Positions 1 through 9,669 of a stretch of 64,000 nt of DNA are shown piece after piece. This DNA is from Paucilactobacillus oligofermentans DSM 15707 = LMG 22743. Its GTDB lineage: Bacteria > Bacillota > Bacilli > Lactobacillales > Lactobacillaceae. The translations under genes and the position numbers were made by a program. Position 1 is the stretch's first letter. Each line of letters starts with the position of its first letter. Location of the stretch: assembly GCF_001434315.1 (NCBI RefSeq), contig NZ_AZFE01000031.1, forward strand, positions 62,001 through 126,000, given 5' to 3'. The notes under the pieces are model-generated. The model worked only from the letters and a program-made list of their open reading frames with translations, made no database searches and was not told where the DNA came from.

Positions 1-1244
1 TCAGAAATTTTAGAAACCTTGGCCTCATGTTCCATTGAGACATTGGCATTTGAGATTTCATTAAACGGAATCGTATCAGAAGAAGATTGATCATCCATAA
101 TAATGGTGTCACATTCTACATGTGCTTTGGAGCCATCAGAATGTTTCCCGAAACGTACTGTTCCACGGTAATCAGTTGAACCACCCGTTCTTGATATCGA
201 TTTGGAGACAATCGTACTTGAAGTATTTTTGGCATTATGAATCATCCGCGCCCCGGAATCTTGATGAATTCCATTACTAGCCACGGCTATTGAAAGCATC
301 GTTCCGTGAGCACCCTCGCCGTTTAAATAAACTGAAGGATACTTCATCGTTACTTTTGATCCAAGATTACCATCAATCCATTCCATGGTTGCATTTTCAG
401 CAGCTGCGGCACGCTTAGTCTCCAAACTATATACATTATCTGACCAATTCTGAATGGTCGTATAACGACAATAAGCATCTTTTTCAACGTTCACTTCAAC
501 TACCGCAGCATGTAAACTATCTGATGAATAACTTGGTGCAGTACAACCCTCAACGTAATCAACTTTTGCCCCTTCTTCAACAATAATCAATGTACGTTCA
601 AACTGACCAGAGTTTTCTGAATTAAGTCGAAAATAAGATTGAATTGGGGTTTTAGTTTCAACCCCTTTAGGTACGTAAATAAATGATCCCCCAGACCAGA
701 CCGCTGCATTAAGTGCTGCAAATTTATTATCGGTTGGTTTCACTAATTTACCGAACCACTTTTTAAACAATTCTGGATATTCACGAAGTGCAGTATCAGA
801 ATCTGTAAAAATAATCCCTAACTTAGCAAAATCATCTCGCATATTATGATAGACAACTTCTGATTCATATTGTGCAGACGACCCAGCTAAATAGTTCCGT
901 TCTGCTTCAGGAACTCCCAAGCGATCAAACGTTTTTTTCAAATCTTCTGGTACATCATCCCAATCACGATACTTTTTATCAGTCATTTTTTGGTAATAGT
1001 GCATGTTTTTTAAATCAAGTTTTGATAAATCTGGACCATATGATGGCATTGGTAACTTTTTATAAGCTTTATATGCATGTAACCGATAATCCAGCATCCA
1101 CTTTGGTTCCTTCTTTTCCGCTGAAATTTCACGGACCGTCTCCTCAGTCAAACCTCTACCAGTAGAATACGCTGGCTGAATATCATCATGGAAACCAAAT
1201 TCGTAATCTTCATCTTTAATAACTTGATTAACTGCTTTTGACAT
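1..1244 (-). CDS. sufB: Fe-S cluster assembly protein SufB, 3' end cut by window edge
   Basis: SufB is the scaffold subunit of the SufBCD complex, on which Fe-S clusters are built in the cytosol with sulfur delivered by SufS/SufU. About 414 codons are visible, starting [20 protein letters not shown]. The frame stays open to base 1, and the family is usually about 465 residues, so roughly the last 50 are missing. Family stretches seen include [13 protein letters not shown] and VEGCTAP, and the last visible residues (EAKVSKIS) match the usual C-terminal region. The start codon lies inside the end of sufU (17-base overlap), which suggests translational coupling. The last gene seen of the sufCDSUB operon. 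Confidence 0.95.
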   Translation of the reverse strand, partial: MSKAVNQVIKDEDYEFGFHDDIQPAYSTGRGLTEETVREISAEKKEPKWMLDYRLHAYKAYKKLPMPSYGPDLSKLDLKNMHYYQKMTDKKYRDWDDVPEDLKKTFDRLGVPEAERNYLAGSSAQYESEVVYHNMRDDFAKLGIIFTDSDTALREYPELFKKWFGKLVKPTDNKFAALNAAVWSGGSFIYVPKGVETKTPIQSYFRLNSENSGQFERTLIIVEEGAKVDYVEGCTAPSYSSDSLHAAVVEVNVEKDAYCRYTTIQNWSDNVYSLETKRAAAAENATMEWIDGNLGSKVTMKYPSVYLNGEGAHGTMLSIAVASNGIHQDSGARMIHNAKNTSSTIVSKSISRTGGSTDYRGTVRFGKHSDGSKAHVECDTIIMDDQSSSDTIPFNEISNANVSMEHEAKVSKIS

Positions 1245-1707
1245 TGTCTTTCCCCGATTCATTTTGATTTAATAATGCCCGCTGCAATGCCCACCAAGCT
1301 AAAGTAGCGCACTTAATTCTTGCTGGAAAACTCACAATACTCGAAAGAATCGCTGCGTCATCTAACTCATCCAAATCAGCTTGTGCATGTTGCTTTCCCA
1401 TTACCATATCGGAAAATGTTTTAGCCATCTTTAACGCATCATCTTTACTTTTGCCTAAAACTGCATCCGTCATCATGCTTGCCGATGATTGACTAATCGT
1501 GCATCCATCACCCGTAAAGCCAATGTTTTCAATAATATCATCAGTTGATAACTTAATTTCTAAGTTAATAACATCCCCGCAAGTTGGATTTTTTAATGTA
1601 ATTTCATTCGAAACATCATCGACAGCTAACTGCCCTTTATGATGGGGGTGATCTGAGTGATCTAAAATTACTTCTCGATATAAATTATTTAGCTTTGCTA
1701 GTCCCAT
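1228..1707 (-). CDS. sufU: SufU, zinc-dependent sulfur-transfer protein for Fe-S assembly
   Basis: SufU accepts persulfide sulfur from the cysteine desulfurase SufS and passes it to SufBCD. The 159-residue length fits. The zinc-site residues of the Gram-positive family are present: Cys43 and Asp45 (PTCGDV), Cys69 (DGCTIS) and Cys133 (IKCATLAW). A good ribosome binding site (AAGGAG) lies 10 bases before the ATG. The gene overlaps the end of sufS by 23 bases and the start of sufB by 17, so the three are probably translated in a coupled way. An IscU-type scaffold role is less likely given the Suf context. Confidence 0.95.
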   Translation of the reverse strand: MGLAKLNNLYREVILDHSDHPHHKGQLAVDDVSNEITLKNPTCGDVINLEIKLSTDDIIENIGFTGDGCTISQSSASMMTDAVLGKSKDDALKMAKTFSDMVMGKQHAQADLDELDDAAILSSIVSFPARIKCATLAWWALQRALLNQNESGKDNVKSS

Positions 1708-2932
1708 GATTAAAGAACTCCTTTGTTTCAGTCAATGCATTCAAAAAGGAATCAACATCTTCCTTTGTATTGTATAAATAAAAACTTGCTCTAGCAGTGG
1801 CAACGACACCCAAATACTCCATTAGTGGTTGAGCACAGTGATGACCAGCTCGAACCGCCACACCTTCCATATCTAATGCTGTAGCTAAATCATGCGGATG
1901 AATTCCTTTAAGATTAAATGCGATCACACCCGAATGCTTTTGTGGATTTTTTGGTCCATAAACTTCGATAGCATCATCAGCAACTAACTTAGGTAATAAG
2001 TAATCAACAATTTGTTGTTCGTGTTGTGCGACGGATTCCATCCCAATATCAGTTAAATAATCAACAGCTGTGCCCAAACCAATTGCGCCAGCAATGTTTT
2101 GTGTTCCTGCTTCAAATTTCCATGGTAACTGTGTCCAAGTACTCTTTTGTTGATAAACAAAATCAATCATTTCTCCACCAAATTGATAAGGATTCATTTG
2201 ATCAAGTAATTCATGTTTACCATATAAGACCCCAATTCCAGTTGGGCCCATCATCTTATGACCAGAAAAAGCATAAAAATCAACATCAAGTTTTTGTACA
2301 TCGACGGCTATATGAGGTATTGCCTGAGCTCCATCAACGATGATAATGGCCCCAACTTCATGCGCCAGGTTAGCAAGCTCTTTAATTGGATTAATCGTAC
2401 CCATCACATTGCTAGCATGTGCTATTGAAACAATTTTCGTACGATTTGTAATTTTAGCTGCTGCATCAACTAAATCGAGTTCACCTTCAGCTGTCAGCCC
2501 AATATATTTCAACGTGGCATGCTTACGAATTGCTAACTGTTGCCATGGAATTAAATTACTGTGATGTTCCATAATTGAAATAACAATCTCGTCACCCTCA
2601 TGAATGTTTTGTTCGCCATAAGTACTAGCAAGCATGTTTAAACCATCAGTTGTCCCTTTGGTAAAAATAACTTCTGCGGCTTCATTAGCATTAATAAAAT
2701 TTTTAACTTTAGAACGTGCCGCTTCATATGCCGCTGTCGCGCGTTCGGCTAGCGTGTGAACACCCCGATGAACATTCGCATTATCCGTATGATAAAATTT
2801 GTCCAAACTTTCAGTAACCACCAATGGTTTTTGTGCAGTCGCTGCATTATCCAAATAAACTAACCGTTCATCATTTACTTGTTGATTTAATATTGGAAAA
2901 TCTGCCTGCACGTTAATCACTTTCGTGTCCAT
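1685..2932 (-). CDS. sufS: Cysteine desulfurase SufS
   Basis: PLP-dependent group II cysteine desulfurase that takes sulfur from L-cysteine, leaving alanine and an enzyme persulfide for SufU. It has 415 residues, normal for the family. The PLP lysine is Lys226 in SGHKMMGPTG, and the catalytic cysteine is Cys366 in RAGHHCAQPL. MEHHSNLIPW is also typical. The start lies 20 bases inside the end of sufD and the 3' end overlaps sufU. Cytosolic; the third gene of the suf operon. Confidence 0.96.
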   Translation of the reverse strand: MDTKVINVQADFPILNQQVNDERLVYLDNAATAQKPLVVTESLDKFYHTDNANVHRGVHTLAERATAAYEAARSKVKNFINANEAAEVIFTKGTTDGLNMLASTYGEQNIHEGDEIVISIMEHHSNLIPWQQLAIRKHATLKYIGLTAEGELDLVDAAAKITNRTKIVSIAHASNVMGTINPIKELANLAHEVGAIIIVDGAQAIPHIAVDVQKLDVDFYAFSGHKMMGPTGIGVLYGKHELLDQMNPYQFGGEMIDFVYQQKSTWTQLPWKFEAGTQNIAGAIGLGTAVDYLTDIGMESVAQHEQQIVDYLLPKLVADDAIEVYGPKNPQKHSGVIAFNLKGIHPHDLATALDMEGVAVRAGHHCAQPLMEYLGVVATARASFYLYNTKEDVDSFLNALTETKEFFNHGTSKAK

Positions 2933-4199
2933 CTGCTAGTTTCCTCTCAATAATTTTAATTAATTTTTGCTGAACTGTTTTTAACGGAATTGCCGTTAGA
3001 ACTGCACCTAAGAACCCTCGAATCACTAAACGTTCAGCAAGCACGCGACTTAATCCGCGACTCATTAGGTAATATAATTGTGATTGATCGACTTGACCAA
3101 CACTTGCCGCGTGACCAGCTAGAACATCATTTTCATCAATTAATAAAATTGGATTAGCATTACCATATGCATTATTTGACATCATTAAAATACGATTTTC
3201 TTGTTCCGATTCGGAGCCTGACGCCCCATGAACAATATCACCAATTCCATTAAAAACTAATTGTGAATCATCTAAAATTACTCCACGTTGTAAAATGTCG
3301 CCAACGGTATGTTTACCCACATTTTTTATTCCAGTATTAATGCCCACGCGTTGTCGATGTTTAGTAATAGCCACTACTTTTGCCTTTGCTTGCGCTCCAT
3401 CCCCATTTAATTCAAGCGCAAAATTACCAACGGTATCCCCATCATTCATCATTCCAATCGCCCAATTAACATGAGCATTGCGTCCAACTGCTGCGCGTCT
3501 TTGTAAATAAGCTAATGTATTCTCGCCTAATTCATCCAAAGATGACATATTTACATGACTATTTTCTTGAGCAATTACTTCAACAAAAGCATTAGCTAAA
3601 TTAGCTTGACTCCCTTTAGTATGGATCTGCTGGATAACAGAAAATTTGGTGTTAGCACCAGCTACAATTAAAGTATGGCTGACTAATGGTGAAACTTGGG
3701 TACTATCTTGAATAAGATTTAATTCAATTGGTTCCTTAAATTCAACATTATCTGGTACATACAAAAAAATACCAGAAGTTAAACACGCAGCATGGTAACT
3801 AGCAAGAAAGTTATCATCCGTCTGAATCGCCTTTGTCATAAAATTATCATGAACAAGTTCTGGATAATCACGAGCAGCCGTAAACAAATCAGTTAAAATG
3901 ACCCCTTGTTGCTTAAGCTCCGTTGCTAAATTAACACTAAGCGTGGTTTGACCGAACTGAACTAAACTATTATTATTCAAATCGCAATTAAGTAAGTTTT
4001 TATCAGATTTAATCCAAGCTAATAAATCACTTGTCATTTGCCAATTTCGGTAATTAAATCGTAATACGTTAGGAAAATTGAGAGTCTTCATTTGTTCACA
4101 AGCTAATAAACGTTTTTCAATTAACCAATCAGGTTCCATGTTTTGACGAGCGAATTCAGATAATTCATCAGCACTGATCATTTGTTCAACAGTTTTCAT
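2913..4199 (-). CDS. sufD: Fe-S cluster assembly protein SufD
   Basis: SufD is a paralogue of SufB and partners SufB and SufC in the SufBCD complex, where it is thought to help iron entry. The C-terminal half has the SufBD beta-helix with recognisable pieces (DDSQLVFNGIGDIVHGASGS, LIDENDVLAGHAASVGQ, and the GL-RG turn near the end). Two ATGs are close together. The first (4205) is only 1 base after AGGAGG, whereas the second (4199) is 7 bases after it, so I use the second, giving 428 residues. It follows sufC after a short gap of about 10 bases. Confidence 0.94.
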   Translation of the reverse strand: MKTVEQMISADELSEFARQNMEPDWLIEKRLLACEQMKTLNFPNVLRFNYRNWQMTSDLLAWIKSDKNLLNCDLNNNSLVQFGQTTLSVNLATELKQQGVILTDLFTAARDYPELVHDNFMTKAIQTDDNFLASYHAACLTSGIFLYVPDNVEFKEPIELNLIQDSTQVSPLVSHTLIVAGANTKFSVIQQIHTKGSQANLANAFVEVIAQENSHVNMSSLDELGENTLAYLQRRAAVGRNAHVNWAIGMMNDGDTVGNFALELNGDGAQAKAKVVAITKHRQRVGINTGIKNVGKHTVGDILQRGVILDDSQLVFNGIGDIVHGASGSESEQENRILMMSNNAYGNANPILLIDENDVLAGHAASVGQVDQSQLYYLMSRGLSRVLAERLVIRGFLGAVLTAIPLKTVQQKLIKIIERKLADGHESD

Positions 4200-4210
4200 T
4201 AGCATGCCTC

Positions 4211-5005
4211 CTAATTTTCATCTACCAGTGCAACATCTAAATCTAAGTCATCACGTAGGCCGGCATAGCCTTCAACTTCAAGTGTTTTAGCGAGCTCAGC
4301 ATTTCCAGTTTTAACAATTTTACCGTCCATCATAATATGAACAACATCTGGCACAATATAGTTTAGAAGTCGTTGGTAGTGTGTAATTATTAGTGAGCCA
4401 AAGTTATCTCCACGCATTGCATTCACACCCTTTGAAACAACCTTCAAGGCATCAATATCAAGTCCAGAATCAATCTCATCAAGCAAAGCAAAACTTGGTT
4501 TAATCATCATTAATTGCAAAATTTCATTACGTTTCTTTTCACCACCAGAAAAGCCTTCATTAAGGTAGCGCTCCGTCATCTCTTCACTCATATCAAGTAA
4601 ATCAAGATTCTTATCTAGTTCTTTCAAAAAATTCATAACCGAAATTTGATCATCTTCTAAACGACGAGCATTCATCGCTGCCCGAAGAAATTCAGCATTA
4701 GTTACTCCTTGAATTTCTGCTGGATATTGCATCCCCAAAAATAACCCTTTTCTGGCTCGTTCATCAACTGGCATGTTAACAATACTTTCACCATTCAACA
4801 AAATATCACCTTGTGTTACTTGATATGCAGCTGCCCCCATAATTGTTTCCGACAATGTTGATTTTCCCGTTCCATTTGGTCCCATAATGGCATGAATTTC
4901 ACCAGTTTTTATTGTTAAATTAACACCTTTTAATATTTCTTTTGCGTGCTGTGTCTCATCATCAGTCACTGAAACATGTAAATCTTTAATTTCAAGTATT
5001 CCCAT
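4211..5005 (-). CDS. sufC: Fe-S cluster assembly ATPase SufC
   Basis: ABC-type ATPase that drives conformational change in the SufBCD scaffold; soluble, not a transporter. Walker A is GPNGTGKST, the signature is EGFSGGEKKR and Walker B is FALLDEIDSGLD. The frame can be extended to 5107, but the upstream part is unlike the family. ATG at 5005 has GGAGG 10 bases before it and gives MGILEIKDLHVSV, the usual SufC beginning (264 residues). First gene of the suf operon; its promoter should lie in the control region 5006-5257, shared divergently with feoA. Confidence 0.95.
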   Translation of the reverse strand: MGILEIKDLHVSVTDDETQHAKEILKGVNLTIKTGEIHAIMGPNGTGKSTLSETIMGAAAYQVTQGDILLNGESIVNMPVDERARKGLFLGMQYPAEIQGVTNAEFLRAAMNARRLEDDQISVMNFLKELDKNLDLLDMSEEMTERYLNEGFSGGEKKRNEILQLMMIKPSFALLDEIDSGLDIDALKVVSKGVNAMRGDNFGSLIITHYQRLLNYIVPDVVHIMMDGKIVKTGNAELAKTLEVEGYAGLRDDLDLDVALVDEN

Positions 5006-5085
5006 TATTAAGTAGCCTCCATTATTTTTAAGTAAAAAATACATTGTGTACTTATGGACGATCTCAGTGTTCATAATCTTTATGG

Positions 5086-5103
5086 GAATATTCATGAATA
5101 TTC
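5086..5103. promoter_or_regulatory. 18-bp perfect palindrome, candidate operator for suf/feo
   Basis: The sequence GAATATTCATGAATATTC is its own reverse complement. It contains two GAATATTC units whose centres are 10 bp apart, about one helical turn. A third GAATATTC lies at 5158-5165. All three are in the short divergent region between sufC and feoA, where iron or redox control would be expected. The regulator is unknown; a Fur/PerR-type or other repressor is only a guess. Confidence 0.5.
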
Positions 5104-5157
5104 TCAATCAAGCATTGCAAAACTACCGTTGAAAGCCCTTGCAGCTATTATACCCAG

Positions 5158-5193
5158 GAATATTCACAAAAAAATATTAGGCAATTCCCTAAT
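5158..5193. promoter_or_regulatory. Third GAATATTC unit and a nearby inverted repeat before feoA
   Basis: GAATATTC occurs at 5158-5165, the same 8-base unit as in the palindrome at 5086-5103. Just downstream, 5176-5193 is an inverted repeat with arms ATTAGG and CCTAAT around a 6-base spacer. It lies about 80 bases before the feoA start, where an operator or a promoter-proximal element could sit. Function is inferred from position only. Confidence 0.35.
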
Positions 5194-5239
5194 GTTTGTG
5201 AAACTAGGAACATGATAAACTGAAACCATCAAGATATAA

Positions 5240-5253
5240 AGAAAGCGCTTTAA
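5240..5253. promoter_or_regulatory. cre-like site (CcpA) before feoA
   Basis: AGAAAGCGCTTTAA resembles the catabolite-responsive element consensus TGWAANCGNTNNCA and differs mainly at the two ends. The core AAAGCGCTTT at 5242-5251 is palindromic. It lies about 20 bases before the likely feoA start, a position that would interfere with transcription or early elongation. A closer match is found upstream of lacL in this window. Confidence 0.4.
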
Positions 5254-5272
5254 ATATATGAAAGGTCTGTTG

Positions 5273-5503
5273 ATGATGCAGCTTAACTACGCAGAACCAT
5301 CCCATCAAACCGTTACCGTCCATCAAATGGAACAAATAGATAAGCCCACAGCCACACGTTTACATAGCCTCGGTATTCATTCAGGATGTGAATTAGCTGT
5401 ACTACGTAAGTATCCATTCCATGGACCAGTTATTGTTGAATATGAATCTCAAAGAATTGGAATTCGTTATTCAATCTTTTTAGCTTTGATTGGAGGTAAC
5501 TAA
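5273..5503 (+). CDS. feoA: Ferrous iron transport protein FeoA
   Basis: Small SH3-like cytosolic protein that supports FeoB-mediated Fe(II) uptake. The C-terminal half (SLGIHSGCELAVLRKYPFHGPVIVE...RIGIRYS) has the family's typical layout. The frame can start at 5258, but there is no ribosome binding site there. ATG 5273 (or the adjacent 5276) follows AAAGG at 7-10 bases and gives about 76 residues. The stop codon is one base before the feoB start, so the two are an operon. Confidence 0.9.
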   Translation: MMQLNYAEPSHQTVTVHQMEQIDKPTATRLHSLGIHSGCELAVLRKYPFHGPVIVEYESQRIGIRYSIFLALIGGN

Positions 5504-5504
5504 C

Positions 5505-7493
5505 ATGCCGGTTGTCGCTTTATTAGGTAATCCCAACACTGGTAAAACAACGTTATTTAATGGCCTCACAGATACATACTCATACGTTGGTAACTGGGAA
5601 GGCGTAACGGTTGAAAAAAAGGTTGGTAAAATTAACCATTCTGAATTGTTGGTTATTGACTTACCTGGAATTTACTCGCTAAATCCAATTACTAAGGATG
5701 AATCCGTCGCAATTAATTGTTTACTAAATGACTCTCCTGATATTATTCTTAATGTAACCAACGCTTGCCAACTCAAACGTAATCTCCTTTTGTCAGTCGA
5801 ACTCTTAGAATTTGGTCAACCAATGGTCATTGCATTAAATATGATCGATGACCTTAAACGAAGTGGTATTAATTATGATCTCGATATTTTATCAGAGACT
5901 CTAGGTTGTCGTTTCTTTAGTACCAATGCCCGTAACAAAGACGGACTAGCACAACTAAAATCAGAATTAATAAGTTCACCAATTAAAAAAGCTGCTGTAT
6001 TACACTTAAATTATCCAGTAGAGATATCAAATATTATTACCCTCACCAGCATGCAGCTCATGCAACAATTCAATTACACAGAACCTTTTGCTCGTTGGTT
6101 AACGATTCAGTTTATGAACAAGAATCTTCAAGTGAGACAATATGCGACTGATCATCATTTACATCCATTAACCAGTCAAGAAACCATTTTTGATAGTCAT
6201 AACTACGAATCACAAATTTTTAACACTCGCTTGGATTTTATTAACTCAGTTTTAGACAGAGCCACTCAACAAGAATCATCAAAAAGTCATCAAAATATAA
6301 CTGCCAAAATCGATCACTGGATTACACAGCCACTACTTGGATTACCAATTTTTATTGGCATATTCTTTTTAATGTTTAAATTATCATTTGACTGGTTGGG
6401 AACACCCCTCTCTGATTTATTAGACAGTTTCATTTCTGGCCCGGTATCCTCAGCCACAGCTGCCCTATTAACTCAACTTGGTGCAATCCCGTTTTTAAAG
6501 TCGTTAATTGTTGATGGAATAATTGCCGGTGTTGGTGGCGTACTGACATTTATTCCACAAATTTTTATCTTATTTGCTTGTATTTCCTTACTAGAGGATT
6601 CAGGATATATGTCACGCGCTGCATTAGTGACCGACCGATTAATGCAAATATTTGGACTAAACGGCAAAGCGTTTATTCCCCTAATTATTGGATTTGGTTG
6701 TAACGTGACCGGTATTATGGCTGCTCGAACAATTGAACAACCAAAAGAACGTCTGATCACCACATTAATCTCACCGTTTGTCAGTTGTTCAGCTCGTCTG
6801 CCTATTTATGGATTATTTGTCGCCGCCTTTTTTCAAAAGCATCAGGCTCTTGTAGTACTATCAATTTATTTCATCGGTATTTTCGTGGCATTATTAATGG
6901 CTAAAGTTTATCAATGGCTTTTTAAAGTGAAAGAAACTTCAGTCTTTATTATTGAATTACCAAAATATCATTTACCCAGATTAGATATCATCGCTATGGG
7001 TACATGGGATAAAGGCAAAGGCTTTATTAAAAACGCAGGTTCAATTATTTTTGCTGGAACGGTTTTAATCTGGTTACTTTCTAATTTAGGACCCCAAGGA
7101 GTAGTTACTAATATCAATGCCAGCTTTTGTGCTTTAATTGGACAAGCTGCATTACCAATCTTTAAATTAATTGGTGTGACTTCATGGGCGACAGTTAGTG
7201 CCCTATTAACAGGAATTTTCGCTAAAGAAGTCATTAGTTCAAGCATGATTGTCCTGTTTCATTTAAGTGGCCAAACTGGATTAATTGCTACCTTTAGCAC
7301 ATTGTTTACACCCTTGTCAGCTTATTGCCTTTTAATTTTTATCTTATTATATGCCCCTTGTTTTTCCACATTGTCAGCAATTAAAGCTGAAACCGGGTCA
7401 ATCAAATGGGCAATATATTCCTTGATTTCTAACACAGTTCTCGCATTTGCGATTTCAATGATAATTTATCAAGTCGGTTCACTATTTATTTAA
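5505..7493 (+). CDS. feoB: Ferrous iron transporter FeoB
   Basis: Membrane Fe(II) permease with an N-terminal G-protein domain. Motifs: G1 GNPNTGKT (residues 8-15), DLPGIYSLNP (switch region), G4 NMID, then a large helical membrane domain with the conserved GFGCNVTGIMAARTIE and SCSARLPIYG stretches. Length is 662 residues. The open frame begins at 5490 inside feoA, but GGAGG at 5492-5496 is 8 bases before ATG 5505, and MPVVALLGNPNTGKT is the normal N-terminus. It lies between feoA (1 base apart) and a small Cys-rich membrane gene. Confidence 0.96.
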   Translation: MPVVALLGNPNTGKTTLFNGLTDTYSYVGNWEGVTVEKKVGKINHSELLVIDLPGIYSLNPITKDESVAINCLLNDSPDIILNVTNACQLKRNLLLSVELLEFGQPMVIALNMIDDLKRSGINYDLDILSETLGCRFFSTNARNKDGLAQLKSELISSPIKKAAVLHLNYPVEISNIITLTSMQLMQQFNYTEPFARWLTIQFMNKNLQVRQYATDHHLHPLTSQETIFDSHNYESQIFNTRLDFINSVLDRATQQESSKSHQNITAKIDHWITQPLLGLPIFIGIFFLMFKLSFDWLGTPLSDLLDSFISGPVSSATAALLTQLGAIPFLKSLIVDGIIAGVGGVLTFIPQIFILFACISLLEDSGYMSRAALVTDRLMQIFGLNGKAFIPLIIGFGCNVTGIMAARTIEQPKERLITTLISPFVSCSARLPIYGLFVAAFFQKHQALVVLSIYFIGIFVALLMAKVYQWLFKVKETSVFIIELPKYHLPRLDIIAMGTWDKGKGFIKNAGSIIFAGTVLIWLLSNLGPQGVVTNINASFCALIGQAALPIFKLIGVTSWATVSALLTGIFAKEVISSSMIVLFHLSGQTGLIATFSTLFTPLSAYCLLIFILLYAPCFSTLSAIKAETGSIKWAIYSLISNTVLAFAISMIIYQVGSLFI

Positions 7494-7505
7494 GGAGGAA
7501 TATTG

Positions 7506-7652
7506 ATGAGCTTGTTGGTTAATATCGTTGTAATACTAATAATTATCGGTATTGCAGCTTTAATTATTTTTCATAACATTAAAAAATCAGGAACCAATCA
7601 ATGTCCAATTGGCAAAGATTGCAACTGTCAGATTAAAAAAAATATTAAATAA
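7506..7652 (+). CDS. FeoB-associated Cys-rich small membrane protein
   Basis: A 48-residue protein: one N-terminal transmembrane helix (MSLLVNIVVILIIIGIAALI) followed by a short tail with three cysteines (QCPIGKDCNCQ). A strong site, AAGGAGG, precedes the ATG. Such proteins are commonly found right after feoB in Firmicutes (FeoB-associated Cys-rich membrane protein) and are assumed to fill the place of FeoC or to help iron handling; no function is proven. It starts 12 bases after feoB and is followed by a terminator. Confidence 0.85.
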   Translation: MSLLVNIVVILIIIGIAALIIFHNIKKSGTNQCPIGKDCNCQIKKNIK

Positions 7653-7668
7653 CATTTTTTCATTAAAA

Positions 7669-7704
7669 AAACCACCAGATTCAAAATTCTGAATCTAGTG
7701 GTTT
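7669..7704. terminator. Bidirectional terminator between feo operon and the 7713 gene
   Basis: 15-base arms (AAACCACCAGATTCA and its partner with one mismatch) around a 6-base loop, with a T-rich run after it on the plus strand and an A-run before it, so it can work for both converging genes. Confidence 0.85.
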
Positions 7705-7712
7705 ATTTTTCT

Positions 7713-8237
7713 CTATTTATGATCTTGATTCTCTTTTTCTTCTGGAAAGTAACGAAGCATCAATTGTTTAAAATAATCTGACGCATATCCAATGACAAAA
7801 ATCCCCAATAACATTGATAAATATAATTGGAAAACGAATAATCCCCAACTATGAATGGTGATATTGGAAAGAATTAACATCGTCGTTCCCCAAGCAATCA
7901 GCCAAGCTGGCACGATTGTAAATTTCATAATGGTTCCTTGTAAAAATAAAACAATAAACGTCATAATACCAAACATGATCGATGAACCAATCAAGCCAGA
8001 CATAAATGAAATATGCAAAAAATAAAATGCAATTAATCCCCAGCCAATTCCTAAAGCGAAACTAACCAAAATATTCCATATTTTATCCTTCGGAAACCCT
8101 GCACCAAAGAAATAAGATACTGCAATAAATGCCGCTGATCCCATCCAAAGACCGCCACCAGTCATCATTAAACTATAAACTAATGTAAATAATCCAACGC
8201 CAATCGAATCGAACCAAACTTTTTTACTAATTTTCAT
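7713..8237 (-). CDS. Integral membrane protein, DUF1097-like
   Basis: A 174-residue, very hydrophobic protein with about five predicted membrane spans, many glycines in the helices and a short charged C-terminal tail (YFPEEKENQDHK). The glycine-rich pattern and length resemble the DUF1097 (YcdZ-like) family of unknown function, but I recognise this only by general character. It is transcribed alone: it ends at the shared terminator, and its start follows an AGGGG site. No partner gene suggests a substrate. Confidence 0.6.
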   Translation of the reverse strand: MKISKKVWFDSIGVGLFTLVYSLMMTGGGLWMGSAAFIAVSYFFGAGFPKDKIWNILVSFALGIGWGLIAFYFLHISFMSGLIGSSIMFGIMTFIVLFLQGTIMKFTIVPAWLIAWGTTMLILSNITIHSWGLFVFQLYLSMLLGIFVIGYASDYFKQLMLRYFPEEKENQDHK

Positions 8238-8297
8238 AATAACTAACCCCTGTCTGTTTAATAATTATATAGAAGTTGTTTTAAATTTAAAAATAAT

Positions 8298-8328
8298 AAG
8301 GCTGGTACCAATCAAATGGGCCAGCCTT
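8298..8328 (-). terminator. Terminator of the preT-preA operon
   Basis: Arms AAGGCTGG and CCAGCCTT flank a 15-base loop; on the minus strand the stem is followed by a T-rich run (TTATTATTTTT). It lies about 70 bases after the preA stop. Confidence 0.75.
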
Positions 8329-8397
8329 GTTATCTAACCAATCATTGCTTGCTGTAGACAAACGCTATTTCAATGGTTAATAGTTTATTATAATTAA

Positions 8398-9669
8398 TTA
8401 AAAATGAGTCAATCGAACTGATTCAACCTGTTTATCTTCTGCATTTCCTTTACGACCAGGTTTCATAACTTTTTCACCAGTAGTAATAGCTCCAACCGGA
8501 CAAACTAAGTTACATAAGTGACAACCAACACATTTGCTAGTATCAACACTTGGACGACGAGTTTTAGGATCCCATGTGATGGCTTGATGGGCACCATCAA
8601 AACATGATACATAACAACGACCACAACCGATACATTTATCCCAATCAATTTTTGGATATACTTTATAATCACGATCTAAATCTTCTGCAGGAACAATATT
8701 CTTATTAGCAGAACCAATTAATTCAGAAAGGTGATCAACTCCTTGATCTTCCATGTAATGCATCAAGCCATTTTTCATATCTTCAACAATTCGGTATCCA
8801 TACTGCATAACCGAAGTTGTAACTTGTAATGTTGTTGCCCCTAAAAGAATAAATTCAGCGGCATCTTGCCAAGTTTCAATACCACCAATCCCTGAAATTG
8901 GTAGTTGTTCTAAACCGGCAGCTACACGTAATTGTTGAATAAAGCGAAGTGCAATTGGCTTAACCGCTTTTCCTGAAAAACCAGATATTGATGATTTTCC
9001 ATTCACAATTGGTAAGGCAACCCGTTTATCTAAATCAATATTTGAAATTGATTTAACTGTATTAATTGTAGCAATACCTTCAGCTCCACCAGCTAAACTT
9101 GCTTTAGCTGCAGGAATCATATCCGTAATATTAGGAGTCATTTTAGCCATCATTGGTAAATCAGAGCCACGTTTAACCGCTGCACAATACTTCTTAACCA
9201 ATTCTGGATTTGTTCCAACATCTGATCCCATTTCATGTGAAGTCATTTGTGGACATGAAAGATTCATTTCAATCATGTCTGCCTTTGCTTCTGTAACTAA
9301 TTGAGCTAGTTCTTCCCAATCTTGCTCATTAGTCCCCATAATTGAAGCAATCACAATTTTATTCGGATAATTTTCTTTTAATTGTTTTAAATCATGTAAA
9401 TTCTCCTCAAGAGAATGTTCCGCAATTTGTTCCATGTTTTTAAAACCAACAAAAGGTGTCCCCTCTTTTGTGAGTTCATCAAACCGTGGTGAAACTTCGT
9501 CAACAACAAAGTGTTTAGGGCCAATAGTCTTAAAGACTACCCCGCCCCAGCCTTCATCAAAGGCTTTAGCACACATTTCATAACAGTTATCTACAGGAGA
9601 TGATGATAACAAGAATGGATTTTCAAAATGAACTCCTAAAAAATCTACGGATAAATCTTTTTTAATCAT
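8398..9669 (-). CDS. preA: NAD-dependent dihydropyrimidine dehydrogenase subunit PreA
   Basis: Catalytic, FMN-containing subunit that, with PreT, reduces uracil and thymine to the 5,6-dihydro forms (or runs in reverse). Residues 1 to about 310 form a dihydroorotate-dehydrogenase-like barrel with the active-site loop [17 protein letters not shown], whose Cys is the family's catalytic residue. The C-terminal part carries two 4Fe-4S motifs, [11 protein letters not shown] and [12 protein letters not shown]. Length (423) is normal. The start overlaps the end of preT by 8 bases. No dihydropyrimidinase or beta-ureidopropionase gene is nearby, so the rest of the reductive pathway is not shown here. 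Confidence 0.93.
   Translation of the reverse strand: MIKKDLSVDFLGVHFENPFLLSSSPVDNCYEMCAKAFDEGWGGVVFKTIGPKHFVVDEVSPRFDELTKEGTPFVGFKNMEQIAEHSLEENLHDLKQLKENYPNKIVIASIMGTNEQDWEELAQLVTEAKADMIEMNLSCPQMTSHEMGSDVGTNPELVKKYCAAVKRGSDLPMMAKMTPNITDMIPAAKASLAGGAEGIATINTVKSISNIDLDKRVALPIVNGKSSISGFSGKAVKPIALRFIQQLRVAAGLEQLPISGIGGIETWQDAAEFILLGATTLQVTTSVMQYGYRIVEDMKNGLMHYMEDQGVDHLSELIGSANKNIVPAEDLDRDYKVYPKIDWDKCIGCGRCYVSCFDGAHQAITWDPKTRRPSVDTSKCVGCHLCNLVCPVGAITTGEKVMKPGRKGNAEDKQVESVRLTHF

Noticed and set aside
872-1165. 97-codon plus-strand frame
   Set aside because: It is antisense to the clear sufB coding region, which accounts for the sequence.
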